Source: Candidatus Aminicenantes bacterium (GTDB lineage Bacteria; Acidobacteriota; Aminicenantia; UBA2199). From it: a stretch of DNA of 32,280 nt. Below the pieces are notes generated by a model. That model saw only the letters and a list, made by a program, of their open reading frames with translations. It was not told the origin of the DNA and did not search any database. The stretch is from positions 1 through 32,280 of the forward strand of contig JAPKZL010000082.1 in NCBI GenBank assembly GCA_026393795.1, written 5' to 3'. How positions within the stretch are numbered: position 1 is the stretch's first letter; every line of letters begins with the position of its first letter. Positions 6,379-14,640 of this stretch are shown here, piece after piece. The position numbers were made by a program, and so were the translations under genes.

Positions 6379-8435
6379 TCAGATGCTCTCTGGAGTGGAA
6401 CTGGCGATCACCTCGCCCTGGGCGTTCCTGGCCTGGATCAGGTAGGTATAGGCCACGCCGCGATCGAGGTATTTGTCGTAATAGGTGTACGAATTGTTCT
6501 GCAATTCGGAGGCCGCGACCTCCTTGATCATTTCGAAACCGCTGTCGCCGCTGCTGCGGTAAATGCCGTAGCTGGCGCCGCTGACCCCGGATCCGGGATC
6601 GTTTTCGACGCTGAAATAAACCTGGGCAAAATCTTTTTTCAGCACCCAGATGTTGACCTGCTGGCGAAAGACCGCCAGGATCAGCAGCAGGTTCCGTTCC
6701 AGGGAACGGGCCAGGTTCAAACGCCCCCCGGTCTTCACTTTTTTGTCCAGGGAAGCCAGACGGTCGGACGCGGAATAAATGCGGGCGATGCGCTTGAGCA
6801 TGGCATCGGTCGGATAAAGGGCAGCCAGAAGGCCGACGGTACCGCAGACATAGGGCGCAGCCATGGATGTGCCCTCCATGATGTCGTAGTCGGAGGCGCC
6901 GATAACGAGCGTCACCGGGTGAATGCCGAGGGCCTTTTCCAGCAGACCGTCCTCCCTGGCCAGGGAGACGACCGGGATCCAGTTCCCGGCTTCGCCCAGG
7001 GTGCCGGAAAAATTACCGGCTTCATTGTTGAAGATCACCGCGGCCACGGCGCCGCCTTCCTGGGCGAGCCGCGTCTTTTCGGCGAAGGTCTTGTCGCCGC
7101 GCTCGATCAGGGCGATGTTTCCCATGACGGCGGCCGGGAAAGAACCGCTGTCCAGGCCGCGGCCGCAGTCGACCAGCTGAGCGGCCAGGCCGGCAACGGG
7201 GGGGGGCCCGAAAATTCCAAAGGCATCGCATCGTACGCGCTCGCTCCCGAGAGCAATGTCCCGGCGAACCCCTTGCCGCTGGGGAAAGTGGAGAGGATAT
7301 TGGTGCCGGGGGCGGCGATATCGACCGAGTTCGCCCCGTAGTTCGAAAAATCGGCAAGCCGGTCTTCGCTATCGCTGGCGGCCACGGCGATGATGTTCGG
7401 CAAGTCGTAACCGGCCGGATAGAAGGTGGTCTGGTCGCTGTCCACACTGCCATTGCCGGCCGCGCAGACCACGATGATGCCCTGGCCGCCCGCCTCGGCG
7501 ATGGCGTCCTTCTGCAGCGGACTGTCGCCGGTGCCGCCGAACGAGGCGTTGATGGCCACCAGATTGACCCCATAATCGCGCTTCATCAGGACGGCGTACT
7601 CGATGGCGGCGATGGCATCGGAATCGTAGAGGAAACCGTCGGGCCGGAAACACTTCAACGCCATGACCTTTGCGTTCCAGTTGACCCCGCAAACGCCGCG
7701 GCCGTTGTCACCGACCGCGGCCATGATTCCGGCGATGTGGGTGCCGTGGGTGTCGATGTCCATGGGATCGCTGTCCCGGCCGCCGTTCTTGTTAGCGGAG
7801 AAATCAAAGCCGAAAACATCATCGACAAATCCGTTGTTGTCATCATCGACGCCGTTGGCGGCGATCTCGCCGGGGTTGCGCCACATGTTGGCCGCCAGGT
7901 CCTCGTGGCGGTAATCGACCCCGGTGTCCAGGACGGCGAGCACCACCTCGGGCGAGCCGGTAGTTTTTTCCCAGGCCGCGGGGGCGGCGATCTTGGTCAG
8001 CCCCCAGAGCCGGGGGAACTTCGGATCATTGGGCAGGCGCTGCCGGCGGCGGCGGTAATTGGGCGACACCGCCTCCACGTCCGGACGCGAGCGCAAGGAG
8101 GCGAGCAGCTCCTGAGTTGTGGCCGTAGAAGATGTGATCAACATGTAGGCGCACTGCCGCCACTGCGACAGCAGTGAAAATTCCCTGACCTCGTCCGCCG
8201 CCAGGTCGCGGGCCAGCATTCCGGCCTCGCTCCGGGTCATCATTTTTTTGAACTTGACCAGGACTTCGCCTTCGCGGAAAACCGCGCCGTCGTCCGCCGG
8301 GTCCTGGGTGAGGCGCCGGGGCGGGCGCGGGGTTTCGTCGGTCGTTTTTTTGATCGCTGCCCCGGCGGGCAGCACGGCCAGCCAGACCATTAAAAGCAAT
8401 GCCGTCAACGATTGCCGTTTCCAGCGTTTGTTCAT
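6379..8435 (-). pseudogene. Secreted subtilisin-like serine protease (S8) with PA domain, frameshifted at a C9 run
   Basis: Two overlapping frames together encode one subtilase of about 685 aa. The first (8435 to 7107) has a signal peptide (LLLMVWLAVLPAGAA), an I9-like propeptide (EGEVLVKFKK...VEAVSPNYR) and the catalytic Asp (AVLDTGVDYRHEDL), His (DTHGTHIAGIMA) and Asn (NASFGG) regions. The second supplies the rest of the PA domain (LVDCGRGLDSGSFPAAVMGNIALIERGD in a third reading before its ATG), the catalytic Ser (GTSMAAP) and a C-terminal fibronectin-III-like segment (SYGIYRSSGDSGFEMIKEVA...YTYLIQARN). The frame breaks at nine consecutive C residues on the coding strand (7198-7206). Ten or seven would restore it. 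This may be sequencing error, decay, or a slipped-strand on/off switch. Promoter TTGACA-N17-TACCCT lies upstream. Confidence 0.85.
7198..7206 (-). repeat. Homopolymer C9 (G9 on the plus strand) at the protease frameshift
   Basis: Nine identical bases inside the PA domain of the S8 protease. The reading frame changes exactly here, and a run of 10 or 7 would rejoin the two halves. Confidence 0.85.
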
Positions 8436-8472
8436 GCGCCCCCCGTCGGTACCATCCGTCGCTTAAAAGGCA

Positions 8473-8501
8473 AGGGTAGCAATCTTCCCCGAAATTGTCA
8501 A
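8473..8501 (-). promoter_or_regulatory. Promoter of the S8 protease/outer-membrane barrel pair
   Basis: Minus-strand TTGACA (8501-8496), 17-nt spacer, TACCCT (8478-8473). The start codon is 37 nt downstream of the -10 box. Confidence 0.55.
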
Positions 8502-8538
8502 CCTTGAGCAAACGGCCTTTCCATCCCCTTCGGGGACA

Positions 8539-8595
8539 TACTTTCACTATGATTTCAACCGGTCTTTAAATTGTTGAAATCATCTAGTGAAAGTA
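8539..8595. repeat. 57-nt bulged hairpin element E7 (first of a doublet)
   Basis: Outer stem TACTTTCACTA / TAGTGAAAGTA, inner stem TGATTTCAAC / GTTGAAATCA, 13-nt loop. The GA bulge (TC on the plus strand) is on the 3' arm. A CCCC-TTC-GGGG mini-hairpin precedes it, as before E2. Confidence 0.8.
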
Positions 8596-8653
8596 TACCA
8601 TCACTAGATGTTTTCAGCAGCCTTCCGAGTAAGCTGAAAACATAGTGATGGTA
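8596..8653. repeat. 58-nt bulged hairpin element E8 (second of a doublet)
   Basis: Outer stem TACCATCACTA / TAGTGATGGTA, inner stem TGTTTTCAGC / GCTGAAAACA, 14-nt loop. The GA bulge is on the 5' arm. It abuts E7 with a TATA join and lies in the opposite orientation. The inner stem is the same as in E3. Confidence 0.8.
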
Positions 8654-8654
8654 G

Positions 8655-8690
8655 ACAAACTAGATCCGCCACGGTCGGCGGATAGTTTGT
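8655..8690. repeat. 36-nt short bulged hairpin E9
   Basis: ACAAACTAGATCCGCC (8655-8670) pairs with GGCGGATAGTTTGT (8677-8690) around a 6-nt loop. The 5' arm again has the extra GA after CTA, the same rule as the 58-nt elements but with a shorter stem and loop. Confidence 0.7.
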
Positions 8691-8696
8691 GCTGGG

Positions 8697-8725
8697 TTTA
8701 CGATCCACCCTTTTAGCTGTATAAT
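8697..8725 (+). promoter_or_regulatory. Promoter of ychF, leaderless arrangement
   Basis: TTTACG (8697-8702), 17-nt spacer, TATAAT (8720-8725). The ATG is 7 nt after the -10 box, so transcription should start at or next to the start codon. No Shine-Dalgarno sequence is present. Confidence 0.6.
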
Positions 8726-8732
8726 CGAAAAC

Positions 8733-9800
8733 ATGATCTTAACCATATTCGGCTATCCCAAAACCGGCAAGACCACGCTTTTCAACCTGCTCACCGAGAA
8801 AAAAGAGAAAATTTCCAAATACTCCACCGCCAGCAACGAATTTCACAAAGCCATCGTCGACGTCCCCGACGCGCGCTTGCAGAAGCTGGCCGCCTTTTTC
8901 GAGACCCCGCCCGTCTACGCCAAGATCGAGTTCCTCGACGCAGGCGCCATCTCCCTGGGCGAAGTGAAAAATTCGACCTTTATCGACCTGCTGCGCCGCG
9001 CCGACGGCCTGGTGCACCTGGTGCGCGCCTTCCAGGATCCGGAAATCCTCCATCCGCTGGAAACGATCGACCCGGCCCGCGACATGGCCGCCATGGAGGA
9101 CGAGCTGAAGACCATCGACTTCCTGACCATCGAGAAGAGGCTGGAGCGGCTGGAAGTAGACGTGAAAAAAATCAAGGCCAAGGACCTGCAAGAGGAGCTG
9201 GAATTGCTCAAAAAGCTGCAGCCCTTCCTGGAAAGCGGCAAACCTTTGCGCGAATACCCGTTCAGCGAGAAGGAGGAACTGCTGGTGCGCGGCTTCAAGT
9301 TCCTCTCGGCCAAGCCGCTGCTGAACCTGATCAATGCCGATGAAAATACCCTGAAGGCCCACGCCGCCCTGGCCCGCCCGGCGGAAAACAAGAAGACCAC
9401 CGCCCTGTTCGCGGCCAAGATCGAGCAGGAACTGCTGGAGCTGAGCGCCGAAGAAAGGCCGGTTTTCCAGCGCGAGTACGGTCTGCCTGATTACCGCTAC
9501 ATCCGCGACGAATTCATCAAGACCAGTTACGGATTGATGAACCTGATCTCGTTCTTTACCGTGGGCAAGGACGAAACCAAGGCCTGGACCATCGAAGCCG
9601 GCTCAGGCGCCTATATCGCCTCGGGCAAGATCCACAGCGACATCCAGAAGGGCTTCATCCGCGCCGAGGTCATCGGCTGGCGGGAATTCCTGGAATGCAA
9701 CGGCTTCGCCAAGGCCAAGGAGAAGGGGTTGCTGCGTCTGGAGGGCAAGGAATACGTCGTCCGGGACGGCGAGATCGTCCATTTCAGGTTCAATACGTAA
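8733..9800 (+). CDS. ychF: YchF-family (Obg-related) nucleotide-binding ATPase
   Basis: A 355-aa TRAFAC-class P-loop protein of the YchF/OLA1 branch, which binds ATP rather than GTP and associates with ribosomes and stress responses. The P-loop is GYPKTGKTTLFN (residues 7-18) and the Walker B/G3 equivalent is FLDAGAI in place of the usual DxAGLV. A helical insert (~125-190) is rich in Glu/Lys/Leu. The C-terminal TGS domain carries the YchF signature FTVGKDETKAWTIEAGSGAYIASGKIHSDIQKGFIRAEVI. The P-loop and G3 are less canonical than in E. coli YchF, suggesting a divergent paralogue. Its start codon lies almost on the predicted transcription start. The gene stands alone between two repeat-filled spacers. 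Confidence 0.88.
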   Translation: MILTIFGYPKTGKTTLFNLLTEKKEKISKYSTASNEFHKAIVDVPDARLQKLAAFFETPPVYAKIEFLDAGAISLGEVKNSTFIDLLRRADGLVHLVRAFQDPEILHPLETIDPARDMAAMEDELKTIDFLTIEKRLERLEVDVKKIKAKDLQEELELLKKLQPFLESGKPLREYPFSEKEELLVRGFKFLSAKPLLNLINADENTLKAHAALARPAENKKTTALFAAKIEQELLELSAEERPVFQREYGLPDYRYIRDEFIKTSYGLMNLISFFTVGKDETKAWTIEAGSGAYIASGKIHSDIQKGFIRAEVIGWREFLECNGFAKAKEKGLLRLEGKEYVVRDGEIVHFRFNT

Positions 9801-9909
9801 GAGAGCGATCGAACCATCATAGCGCGAGTTTGATTATGTTTATTTGAACAAGACTTAAATTCTAAATTCCAAGCACCAAAAACCAATGAGCAAATGACCC
9901 AAACGAAGA

Positions 9910-9937
9910 GTAGGGGTTTGATTAATCAAACCCCTTC
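9910..9937. repeat. 28-nt palindrome (GTAGGGGTTTGAT type)
   Basis: GTAGGGGTTTGATT then AATCAAACCCCTTC. It is perfect except near the final bases (CTTC instead of CTAC). The same GTAGGGGTT half-site forms the outer arms at 19236. Confidence 0.65.
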
Positions 9938-9957
9938 ACCCCAGAATTCTGCCTGCG

Positions 9958-9985
9958 GTAGGGAACGCAAATTTGCGTTCCCTAC
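9958..9985. repeat. 28-nt perfect palindrome (GTAGGGAACGCA type)
   Basis: GTAGGGAACGCA, AATT, TGCGTTCCCTAC. The central tetramer differs from the 2740 copy (GATC) but remains palindromic. Confidence 0.75.
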
Positions 9986-10042
9986 GGAAGAAATTTTCTA
10001 GAATTTTTTGTTTTGGTCATTGGAATTTGGAACTTGGAATTT

Positions 10043-10100
10043 TAGTCACACTATGGTTACAGCAATTTCAACGAGACGCTGGAACCATCTAGTGTGACTA
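10043..10100. repeat. 58-nt bulged hairpin element E10
   Basis: Outer stem TAGTCACACTA / TAGTGTGACTA, inner stem TGGTTACAGC / GCTGGAACCA with one mismatch. The GA bulge is on the 3' arm (CATCTAGTG). Confidence 0.78.
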
Positions 10101-10137
10101 TGGAATTTGTAATTTGGAATTTTTATCAGGCATCAAT

Positions 10138-11760
10138 CTACAAGTATTTGACGATCATCAGGGTGACGTCGTCGGAAAAATCCTTGCGCCGGCAAAAACT
10201 TCTCAAATCGTCGATCAAGGCCGCCTGCATGGCGACGGCCGGCAGGTCGCGCCGCCCGACAACCGCCGCGCTCAACCGGGCCAGGGAATACTCCTCGCCG
10301 TCCTCATTCTCGGCCTCGATCACCCCGTCGGTGTACATGATCAGCCGGTCGCCGGGCTGCATGGCGAAGCTAGAAACCGGGTAGTCGACCTCGGCGAACA
10401 TGCCCACCACCGTGCTGCCCGACTCCAGCATCAGGAGCTCCTTGCCGCGCAACACCAGCGGCAGCGGGTGGCCGGCGTTGATGTAGCTGAGGATCCCGGT
10501 CCGGCAATCCAGCTTGGCGGTGAACGAGGTGACGTACAAGTTGGGCTCGGTGGTCTCGGCGATCAGGCGGTTCAGGTGGCTGATGGTCGAGGCGATGTCG
10601 CCGCCGCGGCGCAGCTGGAAGACGAAACTGCTGCGAAAGATGGCCATCAGCAGCGAGGCGGGAACGCCGTGCCCCGAGACGTCGTTGACGCTGAAAATGA
10701 TTTCGCGCTCGTTGAGCGGGATGACGTCATAGTAATCGCCGCCGACCTTGGAGCTGGGAATGTTCAGGAAGGCGATGTCCAGCCCGGGGAACTTCTGCGG
10801 CTGCTGCAACAGGAACGACTGCTGGATGTCGCGGGCGACCTGCAGCTCCTTTTCCATTTTTTCCTTTTCCAGCATCTGGCCGATATAGCGGAATTTTTCC
10901 AGGGAAATGGCCATAAAGGCCGCCAAGCCGCGGAACAGGGAGGCCGCTTCGTCGGAGATCGGCTTTTCGCTCTGGATGTCGAGGTAGCCGAGCATAGCCC
11001 CTTCGGCGCGGAGGGGGAATCGGCTGCTGACTCTGCCGATGGTGGTCCCGAGGCATTCCACGTCCTCCTTTGCACGGCTGCTGTTGGCCAGCAGGTCGTA
11101 TTCCCTTTTTTCGCTGCTGACGTGGACGCAGGCGGTCAGCGGCTGGATCTCGGCGCAAATGATCTCCTTGAGCGCCAGCAGCACCCCGCCGCTGTCGGTT
11201 GAGGCCGATATTTTTTTGCCCAGCTCGATCAGCCGCTCCTTGGCCAGCGTCTCGCGGGTGATGGCGCGGAACAAAACGGCGTTGTGCAGGGGGATAGCCA
11301 GGAAACCGGCCATCTGCTGGAGCACCTGCAAATCGTCCTTGCTGAATTTTCCCCTCTTTTTGTTCACCGCCTCCAGCACGCCGAGCACCCGATCCTCGAG
11401 CAGCACCGGCACGCCCAGGATGGATTGGGTCTGAAAGAGGATTTTGCGGTCGACCATGCCCGTGTGGCGCGGATCGTGCTGCGAATCATTGATAATCACC
11501 CCTTTCCGCTCGGCGGCGATCCACCCGGCCACGCCCTGGCCTTTTTTCAGGACGATCTGCTTCAGGGTCTTCTCTTGATCCCCGGTGGCCGTTTCAAAGG
11601 TCAGCTCCTCCTTTTCCGGGTCGTACAGGAAGATGGAAGCCTCTTCGCTGCCCATGTAGGCCTTGATGCTGGCGGTAATTTTTTCAAGAAGCGCGTTAAG
11701 GTTCACCTCGGAATACAAACCCAGGACTTCATCCTTGAAACGGCTGATGCGCTCTGCCAT
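10138..11760 (-). CDS. GAF-domain PP2C/SpoIIE-type serine phosphatase (RsbU-like)
   Basis: A 540-aa cytoplasmic signalling protein. An N-terminal GAF domain (~20-165: EASIFLYDPEKEELTFETATG...SILGVPVLLEDRVLGVLEAVNKK) and a second, weaker GAF-like region (~200-310) precede a linker helix. The C-terminal PP2C-type SpoIIE phosphatase domain (~340-540) has the metal-binding motifs VGGDYYDVIPL, SVNDVSGHGVPASLLMA and LIMYTDGVIEAENEDGEEYS. Such enzymes dephosphorylate anti-sigma-factor antagonists in partner-switching systems, in response to a ligand sensed by the GAF domains. No partner STAS or anti-sigma gene is adjacent. I use the ATG at 11760 because AGGAAGGA lies just upstream; a frame extension to 11820 exists but crosses the promoter. 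Confidence 0.92.
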   Translation of the reverse strand: MAERISRFKDEVLGLYSEVNLNALLEKITASIKAYMGSEEASIFLYDPEKEELTFETATGDQEKTLKQIVLKKGQGVAGWIAAERKGVIINDSQHDPRHTGMVDRKILFQTQSILGVPVLLEDRVLGVLEAVNKKRGKFSKDDLQVLQQMAGFLAIPLHNAVLFRAITRETLAKERLIELGKKISASTDSGGVLLALKEIICAEIQPLTACVHVSSEKREYDLLANSSRAKEDVECLGTTIGRVSSRFPLRAEGAMLGYLDIQSEKPISDEAASLFRGLAAFMAISLEKFRYIGQMLEKEKMEKELQVARDIQQSFLLQQPQKFPGLDIAFLNIPSSKVGGDYYDVIPLNEREIIFSVNDVSGHGVPASLLMAIFRSSFVFQLRRGGDIASTISHLNRLIAETTEPNLYVTSFTAKLDCRTGILSYINAGHPLPLVLRGKELLMLESGSTVVGMFAEVDYPVSSFAMQPGDRLIMYTDGVIEAENEDGEEYSLARLSAAVVGRRDLPAVAMQAALIDDLRSFCRRKDFSDDVTLMIVKYL

Positions 11761-11778
11761 GATTCCTTCCTGTTCATA

Positions 11779-11807
11779 ACTATATGCAAGGGGAAAAAGA
11801 AAGTCAA
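11779..11807 (-). promoter_or_regulatory. Promoter of the GAF-SpoIIE phosphatase gene
   Basis: Minus-strand TTGACT (11807-11802), 17-nt spacer, TATAGT (11784-11779), 18 nt before the start codon with an AGGAAGGA ribosome binding site between. Confidence 0.65.
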
Positions 11808-11886
11808 CCACATGAAACATTGAAACTTTTTCCCGTTTGTGCTCATCTTTACCTATGAACTGATTGCCATCAATGGGAGGCTGGAA

Positions 11887-12957
11887 ATGAAAAAATTGTC
11901 CAGAGTGATTTTGCTGCTGGGGCTGGGCACGGCGGTCATCCTGGCTGCGCCGGTCGATGCCGAAAACGTCGCCGACCTGTCCGGCCCTCCCTTAAGCCAA
12001 GCCGAGATGTTGGCGCGCGTCAGCGCGCTGATCGACGAGCAGGTGAAGGCCGACCTGTTTTCTGGCGTGGTGCTGCTGGCGCAGGAAGGCCAGGTATTGC
12101 TGCACGAAGCCCGCGGCCTGGCCAGCAGCGAATACAATGCCGCCAACCGCCCCGATACTCGCTTCAACCTGGGTTCGATAAACAAGATCTTCACCCGCGT
12201 GGCCATCGGCCAGCTGCTCGAAGGGAAAAAGCTGTCCCTGGACGACCCGATCAAAAAATTCCTTCCCGACTATCCCAACCCGGAGGCGGCGGAAAAAGTT
12301 ACGGTGCGCCAGCTGCTGGACATGACCTCGGGCATCGGTGATTTTTTCGGCAAAAAATACGTTGAAACGCCCAAGGACCGCCTCCGTTCATTGAGCGATT
12401 ACCTGCCCCTGTTTGCCAACGAGCCCCTGCTCTTCGAGCCGGGGAGCAACCGCCGCTATTCCAATGGCGGCTACGTCGTTCTGGGGCTGATCATCGAAAA
12501 AGCCTCGGGAAAAAGCTACGGCGACTACGTGCGCGACAACATTTACCAACCGGCGGGCATGGAAGCGACCAGCCACCTGGACGCCGACATCCCGGCAGCC
12601 AATGTGGCCAGCGGCTACACCCGCTTTTGGGATGAAGGAGACCACGCAGCCGAGCCCAGGCGCAATAACCTCTACACCCGGCCGGCGCGGGGCAGCTCGG
12701 CCGGCGGCGGCTACTCGACGGCCGCCGACATGCTTAGATTCGCGCTGGCCTTGAAAGCGGGAAAGCTGCTCGGGCCCTTGACCAGGGAGTGGTTCAACGG
12801 GCCGCAGGCGTACGCCGGCGGCGCGCCGGGGATCAACGCCGAGCTCGACATCGAGCCGGTCCCGGGCTGGACAGTCGTGGTCATGGGCAACTACGATCCG
12901 CCGGCTGCCAACAACCTGGCGCAAAAGATCGAGATCCTGCTGAAACGGATGCGCTGA
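11887..12957 (+). CDS. Secreted serine hydrolase, beta-lactamase (class C)/PBP4* family
   Basis: A 356-aa member of the class C beta-lactamase-like family (PF00144), which includes esterases, D-amino-acid peptidases and penicillin-binding-like proteins. A signal peptide (MKKLSRVILLLGLGTAVILAAPVDA) indicates export. The nucleophile motif SxxK is SINK in FNLGSINKIF (~residue 98), and the YxN motif is YSN in NRRYSNGGYVVLGLIIE (~residue 194). Family landmarks LLDMTSGIGDF and SAGGGYSTAADMLRFA are present. The usual extra C-terminal domain is short. I chose ATG 11887 because GGGAGG lies nine bases upstream. True beta-lactamase activity cannot be claimed from sequence; cell-wall peptide or ester hydrolysis is as likely. 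It converges with the S37 peptidase gene. Confidence 0.87.
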   Translation: MKKLSRVILLLGLGTAVILAAPVDAENVADLSGPPLSQAEMLARVSALIDEQVKADLFSGVVLLAQEGQVLLHEARGLASSEYNAANRPDTRFNLGSINKIFTRVAIGQLLEGKKLSLDDPIKKFLPDYPNPEAAEKVTVRQLLDMTSGIGDFFGKKYVETPKDRLRSLSDYLPLFANEPLLFEPGSNRRYSNGGYVVLGLIIEKASGKSYGDYVRDNIYQPAGMEATSHLDADIPAANVASGYTRFWDEGDHAAEPRRNNLYTRPARGSSAGGGYSTAADMLRFALALKAGKLLGPLTREWFNGPQAYAGGAPGINAELDIEPVPGWTVVVMGNYDPPAANNLAQKIEILLKRMR

Positions 12958-12976
12958 ACCGCAAAAAATTCCTAGC

Positions 12977-14362
12977 TTAGCGCATGCCGCCGAGGCGGGA
13001 TTCCTCCCTGTTGAGCGCGGCCTGCTCCCGGTTGGCAACGGCGGCCCGCTCCCAGAGGCCCACCGATGTACTGATGGAAATTCCGAGCCATTCGCCCAGC
13101 GTGCGCAACACCCGCTCCCTTTCGTCCAGTCCGGCGATCCGTATCAAGTGGTTGGCGTTGGGTTGGATGACGCGCAGGGCGTTGGTTTGTCCGGTCAGCT
13201 CGACCGCCGCACTCGTGTAGGGATCGTTGGCGCCGTAGATGTAAATGATATTGTTGCCGCTGGCCTGCAGCCAGGAATTCACGCCGATCATGGCTCCGGC
13301 GTCGAAATTCATGGCGACGCCGGCCGGGGCGAAGACGCGGTAGGTCGGCGCCGGCACCGCGGCCAGCAGGTCGACGAGATGGTCGTAGACATAGGGGGTG
13401 TAGCCCAGCTCGCTGTAAGCCTGGTAGTAGAAAGACTCGTAGTAGGCGATGGTCGCCGGCGAGTAATAGCTGAAACCTGAAACCTGGTCGAGGTAATTGA
13501 ACAGCACATCGGGCGCGGCATCGGCGGCCGGGATCTTCGACGTGTCGCCGTCGCCATACTGCCAGAAGGAAAAAAGGTATTCCAGCACCGCATATTCCAG
13601 CGTCGCCTCGTCACCCAGGGGCCAGGCAAAACCGTTGCGCGCGGCAAGGTCTTGCACCAGCACCAGGAGCTCGGCGCGCCTGGAGAGCAGCAGGCGCTGA
13701 AAAGCCTTGATCTTATCCCGGTCGGCCGGCGTGCCCGCTTGCTCGAGCAGGTAGGCGCGGAAGCGCGGATCCTCGACCCCGAACATCATCGGCGCCACAT
13801 AGGCCACGGTGGCGGTCACGTCGGCGGGGAAAAAGCGGCGGTGATAGAAGGCCGTCATCCCCCCCTTGGATGCGCCCTCGTTGACCCATTTTCCCGGATA
13901 CAACGGCTTGAACATCTGCACGATGCGATGATGGTCGCTGGCCGCCTGCCAGATGTTCAAAAACCGCCAATCGACCGGGGAAGGCTTGGCATTGGGGAAA
14001 TAGCGGTGGGTGACCACGATCTGGTTGGCGTTGAGCAGGATGGTCAACTCATCTAGGGAATTCCTCGTCACGCCATAACCGCGCGTGCTGAGCACCATGG
14101 GCCGATCGTCACCCAGGTGGGAAAGGTAGATGCGCTGATGGAACTTGCTGCCGTTGGGATAGCGATGATCGACGGGCTGGCCGACATCGATCTGGAATGC
14201 CTGCAAATACCCCTGGGGAGGAGCTATTTCGGTAACGATGACATCGGGAAGTTTCTGCAGCTTCTGCAACAGGGTTTCGTTTTCGTTCTCGCTCCCGCCG
14301 CCGTGGCTGCAGGAAAGGAGCATGCAAAAAATCGCCAGCAAGCTGAACCATTTTTTTATCAT
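12977..14362 (-). CDS. S37-type (PS-10-like) prolyl/tripeptidyl aminopeptidase lipoprotein
   Basis: A 461-aa alpha/beta-hydrolase peptidase. The N-terminus MIKKWFSLLAIFCMLLSCSHGGG is a lipoprotein signal with lipobox LLSC, so the enzyme should be anchored in the envelope. The nucleophile elbow is EGASKGGMTAFYHRRFFPADVTATVAYVAPM (~residue 168), the pattern of MEROPS family S37, which releases tripeptides from peptide N-termini. A likely acidic residue lies in IYIYGANDPYT and the His in PNANHLIRI. A C-terminal Arg/Glu-rich tail (~30 aa) is extra. The start is supported by GGAGGAG seven bases upstream. A short frame of unknown value ends 3 nt before this start codon. Confidence 0.85.
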   Translation of the reverse strand: MIKKWFSLLAIFCMLLSCSHGGGSENENETLLQKLQKLPDVIVTEIAPPQGYLQAFQIDVGQPVDHRYPNGSKFHQRIYLSHLGDDRPMVLSTRGYGVTRNSLDELTILLNANQIVVTHRYFPNAKPSPVDWRFLNIWQAASDHHRIVQMFKPLYPGKWVNEGASKGGMTAFYHRRFFPADVTATVAYVAPMMFGVEDPRFRAYLLEQAGTPADRDKIKAFQRLLLSRRAELLVLVQDLAARNGFAWPLGDEATLEYAVLEYLFSFWQYGDGDTSKIPAADAAPDVLFNYLDQVSGFSYYSPATIAYYESFYYQAYSELGYTPYVYDHLVDLLAAVPAPTYRVFAPAGVAMNFDAGAMIGVNSWLQASGNNIIYIYGANDPYTSAAVELTGQTNALRVIQPNANHLIRIAGLDERERVLRTLGEWLGISISTSVGLWERAAVANREQAALNREESRLGGMR

Positions 14363-14365
14363 CGT

Positions 14366-14560
14366 TCACTCCTCCAGACGATCAAAGCCATATTGCACCG
14401 GGACATATTTTTGCACACGCCAGCCCTGTCGCGGCCCGGATCGCAACAGTGGGACGTTCGGCACAAACCAATTTTCCATGAACCAATAATAAATCATATC
14501 CCAGTCAATTCCATAGGACTTTAGTAAGTTTTTTCGGAATACAGCCAATTTACCGACCAT
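14366..14560 (-). CDS. Possible small protein, unrecognised
   Basis: A 64-codon frame rich in Trp and Tyr (GIDWDMIYYWFMENWFVPNVPLLRSG...YVPVQYGFDRLEE). Its stop codon lies 3 nt before the S37 peptidase start and its last codons (CTG GAG GAG) form that gene's ribosome binding site, so translation could be coupled. I recognise no family, and see no clear ribosome binding site. It may be a remnant of a longer gene or a chance frame. Confidence 0.25.
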   Translation of the reverse strand: MVGKLAVFRKNLLKSYGIDWDMIYYWFMENWFVPNVPLLRSGPRQGWRVQKYVPVQYGFDRLEE

Positions 14561-14605
14561 GCCCCTCCCGGGAGCAAGGTCACCGTCAGCAGCCGCTGCT
14601 GTGCC

Positions 14606-14634
14606 TTGTCAAACGGCCGCCATTCGGCTACAAT
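14606..14634 (+). promoter_or_regulatory. Promoter of the DUF6498-like gene, leaderless arrangement
   Basis: TTGTCA (14606-14611), 17-nt spacer, TACAAT (14629-14634), and ATG only 6 nt later. No ribosome binding site is present. Confidence 0.6.
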
Positions 14635-14640
14635 CGTTCC

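Larger units (their letters stand above)
9857..10124. repeat. Composite nested-palindrome element 2 (inverted relative to element 1)
   Basis: Fills the spacer between the convergent ychF and GAF-SpoIIE genes. Order: AATTCCAAGCACC...CCAATGAGCAAA arm, 28-nt palindrome 9910-9937, 28-nt palindrome 9958-9985, TCATTGGAATTTGG arm, hairpin E10 (10043-10100), and an AATTTGTAATTTGGAATTTTT end. Reversed, it matches the layout of 2597-2850, including an exact 34-nt block. No gene is seen in it. Confidence 0.7.

Noticed and set aside
10114-11202. Long 362-codon plus-strand frame opposite the GAF-SpoIIE gene
   Set aside because: Its composition is a reverse-strand shadow of a high-GC gene; the minus-strand protein has complete domains.
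11887-12957. Antibiotic-resistance class C beta-lactamase
   Set aside because: SxxK and YxN are shared by many esterases and peptidases of the family; the sequence does not show a specific beta-lactamase signature.
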